From contig JAEETL010000011.1 of assembly GCA_016290325.1 (NCBI GenBank), positions 1 to 64,000 on the forward strand: a stretch of DNA of 64,000 nucleotides, written 5' to 3'. Within the stretch, counting starts at the first letter, position 1, and the number at the start of each line of letters is the position of its first letter. Source of the stretch: Muribaculaceae bacterium (lineage in GTDB: Bacteria > Bacteroidota > Bacteroidia > Bacteroidales > Muribaculaceae). Shown piece after piece: positions 42,716 to 52,056 of this stretch. A program made the position numbers and the translations under genes. The notes beneath the pieces were generated by a model, which saw only the letters and a list, made by a program, of their open reading frames with translations, was not told where the DNA came from and ran no database searches.

Positions 42716-44182
42716 ATGAAGAAGTTTTTATATATTGCCGCAATGACCATGTTGCTGGCAAGTTGTACCGAGGATTTCAAGGACTGGGCTAACCCCCAGA
42801 GTAATCCTCAGGGCGAAGCTGTGACATTTGGCACGGGCTCGGTGGCTCCTGTTGATGTGATTGACTTCACTCAATTGCCCGCTGACATTGAGATGGTCAA
42901 GGTGTGTGACATCACCGCTCCCGCTTCCAATGACACGACCTACAAACCCGAGTATATCATCTACTTGAATGACCAACCCTTCGTGCTGAACATGGATGGC
43001 ACTATGGATGCCAAAGAGTTGCAGTTGTTCGTGGTTCAGCAGTTTGGCCAGGCACCCGAGGTGCGTGAGCTCACTGCCCGCGTGAAGAGCGTGATGTCAA
43101 ACGGCACCACCGCTACTACCATTATGAGCGGCGAGTTCCCCGTGAAGGTGATTCCCAATGCTCCTAAGATCTCGAGCGCTTACTACTATGTGGGCACCAG
43201 CAATGGCTGGACTCCCTGTGATGAGACTTACAAGTTGGATAACGGCGGCGGCGACGTTTACGCTAACCCCGTGTTCACCGTTGTAGTTCCCGCCACTGGT
43301 GAGGATAACTGGTTCAAGATCTATTCTCAGGAAACCATGGACCTTGGTGTTGATGGTTTCTGGGGTGGTGACTTCATCGGTTATGCCGTGAACGGTGAGA
43401 ACGAGTTGACGGGTAACTTTGTTGAGGGTGCCAACGACCAGGTGGCCTTCGCCTTCATGATTCCCGCCAGCATTCGTGCCGACAAGTATCGTCTGACCTT
43501 CGACATGATGAACCGTACGTTTGAGTTCGAGCCCATCAAGGAACTGGGTACTCCCGACCTGTGGTATCTCGTTGGCTCATGCATCGGTGACGGTTCGTGG
43601 GGCAATGCTGCCGACGCCCTTGGCACGGCACTCATTCCCATGTATCCCGCATCGGACAATTACTCGATCCTGTCTTACATTGGCTACTTCCCCGCTGGCC
43701 AGGGCTTCAAGCTCATCCACACCCCGGGCAACTGGGATGAGCAGTGGGGTATGGGCGATGGTGCCCTCGTCAAGAATGACGGTGGCAGCAGCGACATTAA
43801 GATGGACGAGGACGGTTACTATGAGATCGTCTATGACATGGAGTATGACGTTGTGACCATCACCAAGTACACTGGTGCTGTTGGTGTATTCAACATCATG
43901 GGTATGCCTGGTGACTATCAGGATTGGAACCCCGGTGGCACACTCATGTCGCGCATGAGCAGCGTGGTTGAGAACCACGACTGGATCATCAAGGGTGCGA
44001 CCTATGCTACCGATACCGAGCTGAAGTTTGCTGCCGATGCAGGCTGGAACAATAACTGGGGCTCATCAACGTTCCCCGTGGGTGCTGGTGTGAACAACGG
44101 TCCTAACATTCCCGTTGCTGCAGGCACCTACAACGTGATCTTCAACGACATTTTGGGCAGGTACTATTTCATTGCTCAGTAA
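42716..44182 (+). CDS. Second SusE/SusF-like surface lipoprotein
   Basis: 488 residues with lipobox (LLASC, Cys17) followed by TEDFKDW. The N-terminal Ig-like region (~30-150) is followed by three starch-binding-type modules: YYYVGTSNGWTPCDETYKL, LWYLVGSCIGDGSWG, and FNIMGMPGDYQDWNPGG. The last two closely resemble modules of the preceding gene, pointing to duplication. One extra module compared with the neighbour parallels the SusE (two sites) and SusF (three sites) pair of Bacteroides. Last gene before a strong terminator. Confidence 0.9.
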   Translation: MKKFLYIAAMTMLLASCTEDFKDWANPQSNPQGEAVTFGTGSVAPVDVIDFTQLPADIEMVKVCDITAPASNDTTYKPEYIIYLNDQPFVLNMDGTMDAKELQLFVVQQFGQAPEVRELTARVKSVMSNGTTATTIMSGEFPVKVIPNAPKISSAYYYVGTSNGWTPCDETYKLDNGGGDVYANPVFTVVVPATGEDNWFKIYSQETMDLGVDGFWGGDFIGYAVNGENELTGNFVEGANDQVAFAFMIPASIRADKYRLTFDMMNRTFEFEPIKELGTPDLWYLVGSCIGDGSWGNAADALGTALIPMYPASDNYSILSYIGYFPAGQGFKLIHTPGNWDEQWGMGDGALVKNDGGSSDIKMDEDGYYEIVYDMEYDVVTITKYTGAVGVFNIMGMPGDYQDWNPGGTLMSRMSSVVENHDWIIKGATYATDTELKFAADAGWNNNWGSSTFPVGAGVNNGPNIPVAAGTYNVIFNDILGRYYFIAQ

Positions 44183-44203
44183 TGCCTATCGATTGAACAT
44201 AAG

Positions 44204-44252
44204 ACGACTGGTTGCTGCCCACCGATTGGCGGACGGCAATCAGTCGTTTTTT
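44204..44252 (+). terminator. Terminator of the susC operon
   Basis: ACGACTGGTTGC pairs with GCAATCAGTCGT (one G-U), followed by seven T. Confidence 0.85.
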
Positions 44253-44312
44253 TCAAAATTGGAAAGTTTCACATTATTATATTAGTTATTAACCAATTTA
44301 TTTAATTAAGGT

Positions 44313-45569
44313 ATGAAAAAATTCTTTACTCTTTTTGCAATGGTTGTAATGTTCGCCTTCTCATCCCAGGCGGCTTACTACATCGTGGGAAACGATCCCT
44401 TTGGAAACTGGGATCCGGGAAACGGTGTCGAGATGACCGACAATGGTAACGGTACTTACAGCTATAGTGCTACCATCAACGGTTCTGTTTGGTTTGTGTT
44501 TGCCAGTGGCCTTGACTCAAACTGGGACGTGTTCAATGCTAACTATCGCTATGGCCCCTCGGGCAGCGATGTTGAGGTTGGTGTTGACCAGTGGGTATCT
44601 ACCCCTCAGGGTGGTGACAAGTCCTACAAGTTCACCGGTACCGGTAGCGTGTATGTATTTACTTTCAACCCCGCTATCCTTAAGTTCAAGATTGAGGGTC
44701 ATCAGGATCCCATCATCATCGACACCTATACCGTAGCAGGTACTCCCGCATCGGTATTTGGTACCGAGTGGGATCCCAGCAATGCTGACAATGACATGGT
44801 TAAGTTGGCCGATGGCACCTTCGCACTGACCAAGTATGGCTGCCAGCTTGCAGGAAATGAATTGGCATTCAAGGTGGTTGGTAACCGCGACTGGGGTAAT
44901 GCATGGCCCAACGACAACGTAGTTGTTGAGGTTGAAGAGGCTGGCCTCTATGATGTGACCTTCACCTTCAATCCCGAGGGCAACGAGGTTGGTTACAGCT
45001 ATGTGAAGAGCGGCAGCTTCGACCCCCGCACCGGTGAGTTGTATGTACTGGGTGAGGCTAACGGCAACGGTTGGGCTCCCAACGTGGGCGTGCCCATGGA
45101 GACTGAGGACGAGAACGTCTTCACCGCAACCATCACTACCGATGGCGCTAACATCGACGAGGCCGACGGTATTGGCTACAGCTACTTTGCTTTCACCTCC
45201 AAGCTTGCTGAGAACGCCGACGATTGGTCAGGCATCGCAGCTTATCGCCTGGGTGCTCTTGAGAACGACTACCTCCTGAGTGAGGATCAGTTCGGCATCG
45301 AAATTGGTCTGGCTCCCTTCGGTCAGCAGAACAGCTTTAAGATTCCCGCCGGTACCTATAACCTGGAGGTGAATCTTGAGGCTAACACGCTGGTTGTGAC
45401 CAAGGATAATGGTGGCGTTGATGAGCTGAGCAACGACGTTAAGAAGATTGCTTCTAGCGTTCGCTACTACAACATCATGGGCCAGGAGGTGAACGAGATC
45501 AATGGTCTCACCCTCATTGTGACCACCTACACCGACGGTAGCCGCAGCGCTGCAAAGGTGATCAAGTAA
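44313..45569 (+). CDS. Secreted multi-module starch-binding-like protein with C-terminal sorting-type tail
   Basis: 418 residues: signal peptide (to ~A20, FSSQAAY, no lipobox) and three beta modules: ~21-133 (YYIVGNDPFGNWDPGNGVEM), ~137-240 (TYTVAGTPASVFGTEW) and ~245-365 (LYVLGEANGNGWAPNVGVPM). The last ~35 residues (VRYYNIMGQEV...SRSAAKVIK) look like a short type IX secretion sorting domain. The first module is nearly the same as the N-terminus of the CotH protein at 23409. It stands between two terminators, so it is a separate unit from susCD. Starch binding is inferred from context and module type. Confidence 0.8.
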   Translation: MKKFFTLFAMVVMFAFSSQAAYYIVGNDPFGNWDPGNGVEMTDNGNGTYSYSATINGSVWFVFASGLDSNWDVFNANYRYGPSGSDVEVGVDQWVSTPQGGDKSYKFTGTGSVYVFTFNPAILKFKIEGHQDPIIIDTYTVAGTPASVFGTEWDPSNADNDMVKLADGTFALTKYGCQLAGNELAFKVVGNRDWGNAWPNDNVVVEVEEAGLYDVTFTFNPEGNEVGYSYVKSGSFDPRTGELYVLGEANGNGWAPNVGVPMETEDENVFTATITTDGANIDEADGIGYSYFAFTSKLAENADDWSGIAAYRLGALENDYLLSEDQFGIEIGLAPFGQQNSFKIPAGTYNLEVNLEANTLVVTKDNGGVDELSNDVKKIASSVRYYNIMGQEVNEINGLTLIVTTYTDGSRSAAKVIK

Positions 45570-45604
45570 TGAAAATTACTCTTGCTGAAATCAGCAGATG
45601 AATC

Positions 45605-45640
45605 AAGGCGGTTCCCATACTCTTGGGAGCCGCCTTTTTA
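45605..45640 (+). terminator. Terminator after the starch-binding-like gene
   Basis: AAGGCGGTTCCCA pairs with TGGGAGCCGCCTT (one G-U), followed by five T. Confidence 0.85.
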
Positions 45641-45781
45641 ATTGCTCTACCAGGTTATCATGTAGTTGTAAGCGATTACACGTAATTATTCTATGCATTA
45701 TGGCGGTAGCGCTGTTGACGCTGAGGATATATGGCTAAATTTGCATAAATTAGGTAGCGATTCAACAAAATCAACTTTTTT

Positions 45782-45813
45782 TTTGCTTTTGTGCTTGACT
45801 TGCACTAATTTTG
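45782..45813 (+). promoter_or_regulatory. Promoter TTTG-N20-TAATTTTG for the amylase/galactanase operon
   Basis: TTTG at 45782-45785 and TAATTTTG at 45806-45813; ATG 31 nt downstream. No LacI-type palindrome was found near it. Confidence 0.6.
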
Positions 45814-45844
45814 TGAGGAAAATAACCACTAAAATATACTGACT

Positions 45845-47920
45845 ATGAAAAAGATTGTTACTAGTGCACTTGTAGTGATGTTGCCATTGCTGATGCTGGC
45901 TCAAGGCTGGCCTTCACGCTATGATGGCGTGATGTTGCAAGGCTTTTATTGGAATTCCTATTCCGATTCCCGTTGGACCAAACTCGAATCACAAGCCGAT
46001 GAGCTGGCCGAGTTTTTCAAGCTCGTGTGGATTCCCCAGAGCGCCAACACTGGTGGCGGAACGTCAATGGGCTATGATGACCTGTACTGGTTCACCGACT
46101 ATAACAGCTCGTTTGGCAATGAGTCACAGCTGCGCTCAATGATCAACACCTTCAAGAATAAGAACATCGGTACCATCGCCGATGTGGTGGTCAATCACCG
46201 CAAGACTATCAACGACTGGGTGACCTTCCCCACCGAGGTGTATAAAGGGGTGACCTACAAAATGCTTTCTACCGATATCTGCAAGAACGATGACGGCGGA
46301 GCCACGCTGAACTGGGCCAACCAGAACGGCAAGTCGCTGAGCAACAATAACGACACCGGTGAGGACTGGGGCGGCATGCGTGACTTGGACCATAAGAGCA
46401 CTAATGTGCAGAACATCGTTAAAGCCTACTTGAGAATGTTGCTCGACGACCTGGGTTACACGGGTTTCCGTTATGATATGACTAAGGGTTATGCCGCTTC
46501 TTTTACTGGTATGTATAATTCTGATGTCAATGCACAATACTCGGTAGGCGAGTTCTGGGATGGCAATCAGACGACAGTGAAAAACTGGATCGACGGCACT
46601 AAGGTGGATGGCGTTGTGCAAAGTGCCGCCTTTGACTTCCCCTTCCGTTACGTCATCCGCGATGCGGCTAACAACAACCGATGGACTAACCTGGGCACCA
46701 GTGCCAATAAGGGCCTGTGCAGGGAAACGAACTATTGCCGCTATGCGGTTACCTTTATCGAGAACCACGATACCGAATACCGCGATGCCGGTAATCAGCA
46801 AGACCCCATCCGCAACAACGTGGAGGCCGCTAACGCTTACCTGCTCTCGATGCCCGGCACACCCTGTGTGTTCCTCAAGCACTGGATTGAATATAAGGAG
46901 CCCATTAAGCAGATGATTTATGCCCGCCAACTGGCCGGTATCCACAACCAGAGCACCAGCTTCAACCAGGCCAATAATGCATCGAGCAACTACTATGTGC
47001 AACGTACCGTGGGTACCCGTGGCACGCTGATGGCCGCTATGGGTAGCACCGCCTATGAAATCCCTGCCACCTATGTTGTGGTGCTTAGCGGCACCAATTA
47101 TCGTCTGGCCTTGAGCAAGAACACCGAGACGGCTTGGGCCAGCGTTCCCAGTGGCGAGTATAACGAGGCATTTGACGTGAAACTTACTGCCGTGAGCCAG
47201 ACCGATGGCGCCCGCCTGGTCTATACCCTTGATGGCAGCGAGCCCACCGCTAGCAATGGTACCAAGGTCAACGATGGTGCCACTATCAATATTAACGGCA
47301 CCAGGACCCTCAAGGTGGGTCTGCTTATCAACGGCGCCGTGAGTGGAGTGATTACCCGCAACTATATCATCGACACCAGCGTGTTTGAGCCCTATGAGAT
47401 TACTGTATACCTCAAGGATCCCACCGTGGCTCCCAACAACTGGTCGGTAGTGAACTTCTACACCTGGGATTCGCCTACCAACAGGCAGTTCAACGGTAAT
47501 TGGCCAGGCCAGAGCATCACCGATTACAAGACGGTAAATGGCGTGAAGTTCTACTACTGCAAGTACATGATTACGGGCAAGGACTATTGCATGAACTTTG
47601 TGTTTAATCAAGGCCCTAGCAACATGCAGACGGTTGACGTGACCGACGTGAGACACTCGTCAGTGTTTGAGGTGACCACACAGACTAACAAGTACAATGT
47701 GAATGATGTGACCGAAACCTATCTGGCCAGTCTCGAGGGTGGTACTGACATTGTAGGTGACGTCAATGGCGATGGCGAGGTGAACATCTCGGATATCAAT
47801 GCGATTATTGACGCTATCCTCATGGGATCCACGACTAATCCCAGGTGTGATGTGAATCGCGACGGCGAAATCAACATCAGTGACGTGACTGCCGTGATTG
47901 AAGCCATGTTGGCCTCATAA
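45845..47920 (+). CDS. Secreted GH13 alpha-amylase with CBM26-like module and dockerin repeats
   Basis: 691 residues with signal peptide (to ~Q20). The (beta/alpha)8 amylase domain (~21-440) has IADVVVNHR, the nucleophile D211 in GFRYDMTKGYA, acid/base E236 in SVGEFWDG and D309 in FIENHDTEYRD. It resembles the liquefying/plant-type subfamilies (MLQGFYWNSY). A CHB_HEX-like or Fn3-like segment (~440-525) and a CBM26-type starch-binding module (~530-615, ITVYLKDPTVAPNNW) follow. The C-terminus has two dockerin repeats (GDVNGDGEVNISD, CDVNRDGEINISD). It cuts alpha-1,4 bonds in starch. It is the first gene of a two-gene unit with GH53. Confidence 0.93.
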   Translation: MKKIVTSALVVMLPLLMLAQGWPSRYDGVMLQGFYWNSYSDSRWTKLESQADELAEFFKLVWIPQSANTGGGTSMGYDDLYWFTDYNSSFGNESQLRSMINTFKNKNIGTIADVVVNHRKTINDWVTFPTEVYKGVTYKMLSTDICKNDDGGATLNWANQNGKSLSNNNDTGEDWGGMRDLDHKSTNVQNIVKAYLRMLLDDLGYTGFRYDMTKGYAASFTGMYNSDVNAQYSVGEFWDGNQTTVKNWIDGTKVDGVVQSAAFDFPFRYVIRDAANNNRWTNLGTSANKGLCRETNYCRYAVTFIENHDTEYRDAGNQQDPIRNNVEAANAYLLSMPGTPCVFLKHWIEYKEPIKQMIYARQLAGIHNQSTSFNQANNASSNYYVQRTVGTRGTLMAAMGSTAYEIPATYVVVLSGTNYRLALSKNTETAWASVPSGEYNEAFDVKLTAVSQTDGARLVYTLDGSEPTASNGTKVNDGATININGTRTLKVGLLINGAVSGVITRNYIIDTSVFEPYEITVYLKDPTVAPNNWSVVNFYTWDSPTNRQFNGNWPGQSITDYKTVNGVKFYYCKYMITGKDYCMNFVFNQGPSNMQTVDVTDVRHSSVFEVTTQTNKYNVNDVTETYLASLEGGTDIVGDVNGDGEVNISDINAIIDAILMGSTTNPRCDVNRDGEINISDVTAVIEAMLAS

Positions 47921-47931
47921 GCATCTAGACG

Positions 47932-49290
47932 ATGAGAAGGATTGTTTTAAGTATTAGCATGGCGCTTGCGATGGTTTTGACCAATGTGAGCGCAATCGCT
48001 GCTGTGCGTGGCGATGTGAATAACGATGGTGAGGTCACAATCAGCGACATTAACATGGTCATTGATTTTATCTTGTCGGACAGCGCCGACCTAACTGGCG
48101 ATGTGGATGGTGATGGCGAGATCAATATCAACGATATAAATACCGTGATAGACATCATCCTGAGGGGCGGTGAGGAGCCTGATGGCCCAGTTGTGGGTGG
48201 CGACATCTCCATGTTGACCAAATATGAGGCCCACCAGCGCATGGCGCTGGGCTACGGCGTGACCTCGGCCTATTACCGTGACATCAATAACCAGCGCATC
48301 AATGACGTGATCACTTGGGTCAAACAACAGGGTTGGAACGCTGCTCGTGTGCGACTGTTCGTCAATCCCGAGAACGCCTCTAATACCGATAGAGGCCAGG
48401 GCGTGATTCAGAATTTGGACACTGTAAAGGTGCTGGGTCGCCGCATCAAGGCTGCCGGCATGAAGTTTATGCTCGATTTCCATTATAGCGACAGTTGGGC
48501 CGATCCGGTCAAGCAGTATACGCCTGCCGAGTGGGCCAACCTGGATGACGAGGCATTGACACAAAAGGTGTATGAATACACCCGTGACTGCCTGCGTGAA
48601 CTCAAGGCAGCGGGTGCGACACCCGATTATATCCAAACGGGTAACGAGATCAGTTACGGTATGTTGTGGGGACCAGTGGGCACTCCGGCTGCCAATCTCA
48701 AGAAATGCTACATGGGCAGTGATGACAACTGGGACCGTTTCACCAACTTGCTTAAAGCCGCTGGTCGCGCTTGCCGTGAGGAATGCCCCAATGCTAAGAT
48801 TATCTTACACACCGAGCGCGTAGCCAAGGTCAACATCCTGCTCAATTTCTATAACAAGATGAGGAACAAGCAGGTGGACTATGACATCATCGGGTTGAGT
48901 TACTATCCCTACTTCCATGGCGATTTGGCAACTTTGGCCAATGCCCTCAACAGCGTGTCCAACGCTTATCAGGACAAGGACATCATGATTGTGGAGACGG
49001 GTTACTGTTACCATTATGCCATTTCGGGTGACTATGACCTATCGTCAACATGGCCCATCACTTATGAGGGACAGCGCAAGTTCACGTCTGACCTCATCGC
49101 GAAACTCAAGCCGTACGACAAGGTGAAAGGCCTGTTCTGGTGGTTCCCCGAGGCCAACGAGTATGGGTTGGGCGGTAACTATTGGAGCGTCCTGCACGTG
49201 AATGATAACTGGTACAACGCGGGCTTGTGGGATCATGCGACAGGAAAGGCCTTGCCGGCCCTGTATGAGCTTAAACACTTCGTCGAATAA
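47932..49290 (+). CDS. Secreted GH53 endo-beta-1,4-galactanase with N-terminal dockerin repeats
   Basis: 452 residues: signal peptide (to ~A24), two dockerin repeats directly after it (~27-79, GDVNNDGEVTISD, GDVDGDGEININD) and a GH53 domain (~95-452). Catalytic residues fit the family: acid/base E239 in IQTGNEISYGML and nucleophile E355 in IMIVETGY. GH53 enzymes cut beta-1,4-galactan of pectic arabinogalactan, not starch. It lies 11 nt after the amylase and is probably cotranscribed, so this locus combines starch and pectic galactan degradation. The dockerin is at the N-terminus here but at the C-terminus in the amylase. Confidence 0.93.
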   Translation: MRRIVLSISMALAMVLTNVSAIAAVRGDVNNDGEVTISDINMVIDFILSDSADLTGDVDGDGEININDINTVIDIILRGGEEPDGPVVGGDISMLTKYEAHQRMALGYGVTSAYYRDINNQRINDVITWVKQQGWNAARVRLFVNPENASNTDRGQGVIQNLDTVKVLGRRIKAAGMKFMLDFHYSDSWADPVKQYTPAEWANLDDEALTQKVYEYTRDCLRELKAAGATPDYIQTGNEISYGMLWGPVGTPAANLKKCYMGSDDNWDRFTNLLKAAGRACREECPNAKIILHTERVAKVNILLNFYNKMRNKQVDYDIIGLSYYPYFHGDLATLANALNSVSNAYQDKDIMIVETGYCYHYAISGDYDLSSTWPITYEGQRKFTSDLIAKLKPYDKVKGLFWWFPEANEYGLGGNYWSVLHVNDNWYNAGLWDHATGKALPALYELKHFVE

Positions 49291-49314
49291 CCACAACAAG
49301 GGTAAGTGTTAAAG

Positions 49315-49354
49315 AAAACGTGGCAACAGAGAATGATCTCCGTTGCCACGTTTT
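49315..49354. terminator. Bidirectional terminator after GH53
   Basis: AAAACGTGGCAAC pairs perfectly with GTTGCCACGTTTT; it separates GH53 from the convergent methyltransferase. Confidence 0.85.
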
Positions 49355-49381
49355 AATTTGTTCTGATACCTTGTTGCTGGG

Positions 49382-50020
49382 TTAATCCTTGTTTGGCTTT
49401 TTTGCCATGACGCAGATGAAGCGACGCTTCTCGTCGTGGCGGGAGTTGATATCGGTAAATCCCAGTTCTTTGAGTTCCTGTTCGATATCGTCGATAGTAT
49501 AAATGCGAATGCCACCGATGCGTCTCTCCATATCGCGGTATTCTTGGCCCTCGCCGTCAAGCTCATTTGCAACTATAAATGTTCCGCCAGGTTTCAGCAC
49601 CCTCAAGGCCTCAGAAAAGCCCATTTTTATGGTGGGCCAATAGTAGATGGTCTCAAAGGCCATCACGATGTTATAACTGTCCTTGGCAAGCGGTAATTGA
49701 GTCGCGCTGCCGCCAATGACGAAACATTGTCCATCCTTGACGGCTCTATAATTCAATTCGGTGGTGTATTCCAGCGACTTCTTTGATAAATCGATGCCTC
49801 TGACCGTGCATTTGGGGCATTTGGTCAATATGCGGTCAATATTTGCACCGCCACCACAACCGATGTCCAGCACATGGTCTCCAGGGTTGACTTCAAGTTC
49901 GGCCAAAGCCCATTCAGGCATGGCGGCATGTTCCTTGCCGTTCATGGCCGTTAAGACTCGTCCGCCCCAGAATCCCTTTGGGTGGCGTCCACGTCGATAA
50001 TATCTGTATAGTTTATTCAT
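49382..50020 (-). CDS. Class I SAM-dependent methyltransferase
   Basis: 212 residues with the SAM-binding motif HVLDIGCGGGANIDRIL (~49-65), the acidic end of strand 2 (VRGIDLSKKSLEY), and a motif IV region MAFETIYYWP. The start MNKLYRYYRRGRHPKGFWG is typical of a small Bacteroidales group whose substrate is unknown. It appears to be a single gene and unrelated to the starch functions around it. Confidence 0.85.
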   Translation of the reverse strand: MNKLYRYYRRGRHPKGFWGGRVLTAMNGKEHAAMPEWALAELEVNPGDHVLDIGCGGGANIDRILTKCPKCTVRGIDLSKKSLEYTTELNYRAVKDGQCFVIGGSATQLPLAKDSYNIVMAFETIYYWPTIKMGFSEALRVLKPGGTFIVANELDGEGQEYRDMERRIGGIRIYTIDDIEQELKELGFTDINSRHDEKRRFICVMAKKPNKD

Positions 50021-50048
50021 TCCCTAGGACGTTTTCTCTTATTGACTG

Positions 50049-50056
50049 CAAAGTTA
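50049..50056 (-). promoter_or_regulatory. -7 element TAACTTTG upstream of the methyltransferase
   Basis: Minus-strand TAnnTTTG match 29 nt before the ATG at 50020. Confidence 0.45.
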
Positions 50057-50163
50057 ATTCTTAAACCACAGTTTTGCAAGAGAACAATGATTAAATTCTG
50101 GATAATATATGTTCCTACAGGATATATCTTTTTGTTCTTGATGACGACAATTTCAAGGTTTTA

Positions 50164-52026
50164 TCAGAATTCCAGCACGAGCGTTGCGCGTGGCTCTAAC
50201 GGCACGTTGCTGGACAGGTCATACTGCTTGCCGGTGATGACGTCGGTGGCCATGCGATTGTCGCCCTCAAACAGCTCGGCATAGCGGTTTACTTCGAGCG
50301 TGGCGGGTTTTGTGGTACCATTGATGATAGTCATCACGGTATTGCGGTGCCAGCGGCGGGTAACTACATACACGCCCTTCCAGGGGATGAACTGGGTTTG
50401 ATAGCCTCGTATGATGGTCTCGTTGCCGTTGCGCCAGTGCAGCAGGGCACTCAGCCAGTTGAACATTTCATTCTGTTCGGGAGTGCGCCCCTCGGCGGTG
50501 AACGCGTTTTGCTTGTCGCCAGGGAAACCACCAGGGAAGTCCTTGCGCACGTTGCCGTCGGTGATTTCTTTAGTGCCGTTCATGAGCACTTCGGTACCGT
50601 AATAAAGCTGCGGAATGCGCTTGATGGTCAGCAGCAGGGCTAGCGCCTGCTTGAGGGCTGCCATGTCCTTGCCGTTGCCCAGGAAGCGGTCGGTGTCGTG
50701 GTTTTCGATAAACGCCATCACGCTCGACGGGTTGGGGTAGAGGTAGTCAAAGCACAGGCTGTTGTAAACGCGGTTGTAGCCACGCCACCAGCCGTCGGTT
50801 TCCTCCTTCTTGGCGCTATCGACTTTCTCATAGAATGAGAAATCCATCACCGTGGGCAGGTAGCTCTCGGGCTTACCTACCTTGTTTCCTTTTTGCCAAG
50901 CGGCGGTATAGGCAGGATGCTCCACCCAGGTCTCACCCACGACGTTGAAGTTGGGGTACTCGGCATCGAGGGTCTTCATCCAACGTGCCATCGCGTCGGC
51001 GTAGGCATAGGGGTAGGTGTCCATGCGGATGCCGTCAATTCCCACGGTCTCAATCCACCAGATGCTGTTCTGGATCAGATAGTTCATCACGTGGACGTTA
51101 TGGTGGTTCAAGTCGGGCATCGAGGGAACGAACCAGCCTTCGACTGTCTCCTTGAGGTCAATCTCGCTGGCATAGGGATCCATGACGGGTGTGAGCTTAT
51201 AACTCGTCTGCAGGTAGTTGTTCTTGTAGTCGGGCTGATTGAACCAGTCATGGCTAGGCATATCTTTTAGCCAGGGATGGTGAGCGCCGCAGTGGTTAAA
51301 AATCATGTCCATCACCACCTTAAGGCCATGAGCATGGGCCTCATCGACCAGGCGACGGTATTCCTCGTTGGTGCCAAAGCGCGGGTCCACTTTATAGTAG
51401 TTGGTGGTGGCATAGCCGTGATAGGTCGAGTGGCCATGGCCGTCAGGCGAATTGTTCTCCAGCACGGGGGTGAACCACAGGGCCGTGACGCCCAATTGGT
51501 TAAAATAATCCAGGTGCTGGCGAATGCCCTCAATGTCGCCACCGTGGCGCAGGCTGGGCTGCGTGCGGTCGTTCTTGTAGGCTTCCATCCCAGCTAGCTG
51601 GTTGTTGGCAGGGTTGCCGTCGGCAAAACGGTCGGGCATGAGCATGTAGAGCACATCGGCGTTAGTGAAGCCCTGTCGCTTGTCGCCACTCATCTCGCGT
51701 GCCAGCAGGTCATATTTCACTTTTTTCTTGCTGCGGCCCTGCTTGAATGTGATGTCCATCGTGCCGGGTTGTGCGCCACGGGTGTTCAGATATATGAGCA
51801 GGTAGTTAGGTGAGTCAAGGCGCACCAGGCTGTCGATGGTGACGCCAGCGTAGTCGATTGTTACCTCGGCGTCACGGATGCCCTCACCATAGACCATAAG
51901 TTGCACACTGGGATTTTTCATGCCCACATACCAGTTGGTGGGCTCGATGCGGTCAATCTTGACTGCAGCTTGGACGGTGAGCATTCCGGTGAGCACCACC
52001 GCTATCATCAACAATAGTTTTTTCAT
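50164..52026 (-). CDS. SusA-like GH13 neopullulanase/cyclomaltodextrinase, exported
   Basis: 620 residues from the ATG at 52026, with a signal peptide (to ~A20, MLTVQAA). An N-terminal cyclomaltodextrinase-type beta domain (~21-110) precedes the amylase domain with MDMIFNHCG, nucleophile D336 in GIRMDTYPYA, E365 in VVGETWVEH and D444 in FIENHDTDRF. It would break down imported maltodextrins in the periplasm, like SusA of Bacteroides. It follows murF by 30 nt in the same direction. No dockerin is present. Confidence 0.92.
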   Translation of the reverse strand: MKKLLLMIAVVLTGMLTVQAAVKIDRIEPTNWYVGMKNPSVQLMVYGEGIRDAEVTIDYAGVTIDSLVRLDSPNYLLIYLNTRGAQPGTMDITFKQGRSKKKVKYDLLAREMSGDKRQGFTNADVLYMLMPDRFADGNPANNQLAGMEAYKNDRTQPSLRHGGDIEGIRQHLDYFNQLGVTALWFTPVLENNSPDGHGHSTYHGYATTNYYKVDPRFGTNEEYRRLVDEAHAHGLKVVMDMIFNHCGAHHPWLKDMPSHDWFNQPDYKNNYLQTSYKLTPVMDPYASEIDLKETVEGWFVPSMPDLNHHNVHVMNYLIQNSIWWIETVGIDGIRMDTYPYAYADAMARWMKTLDAEYPNFNVVGETWVEHPAYTAAWQKGNKVGKPESYLPTVMDFSFYEKVDSAKKEETDGWWRGYNRVYNSLCFDYLYPNPSSVMAFIENHDTDRFLGNGKDMAALKQALALLLTIKRIPQLYYGTEVLMNGTKEITDGNVRKDFPGGFPGDKQNAFTAEGRTPEQNEMFNWLSALLHWRNGNETIIRGYQTQFIPWKGVYVVTRRWHRNTVMTIINGTTKPATLEVNRYAELFEGDNRMATDVITGKQYDLSSNVPLEPRATLVLEF

Positions 52027-52056
52027 TATTTCGGTCGTTTTTAAGTGGTTATTCAA

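Noticed and set aside
46136-47656. Long minus-strand frame of 506 codons opposite the amylase
   Set aside because: It is antisense to a gene with complete GH13 motifs, has His/Val/Gly-rich shadow composition and no recognisable domain.
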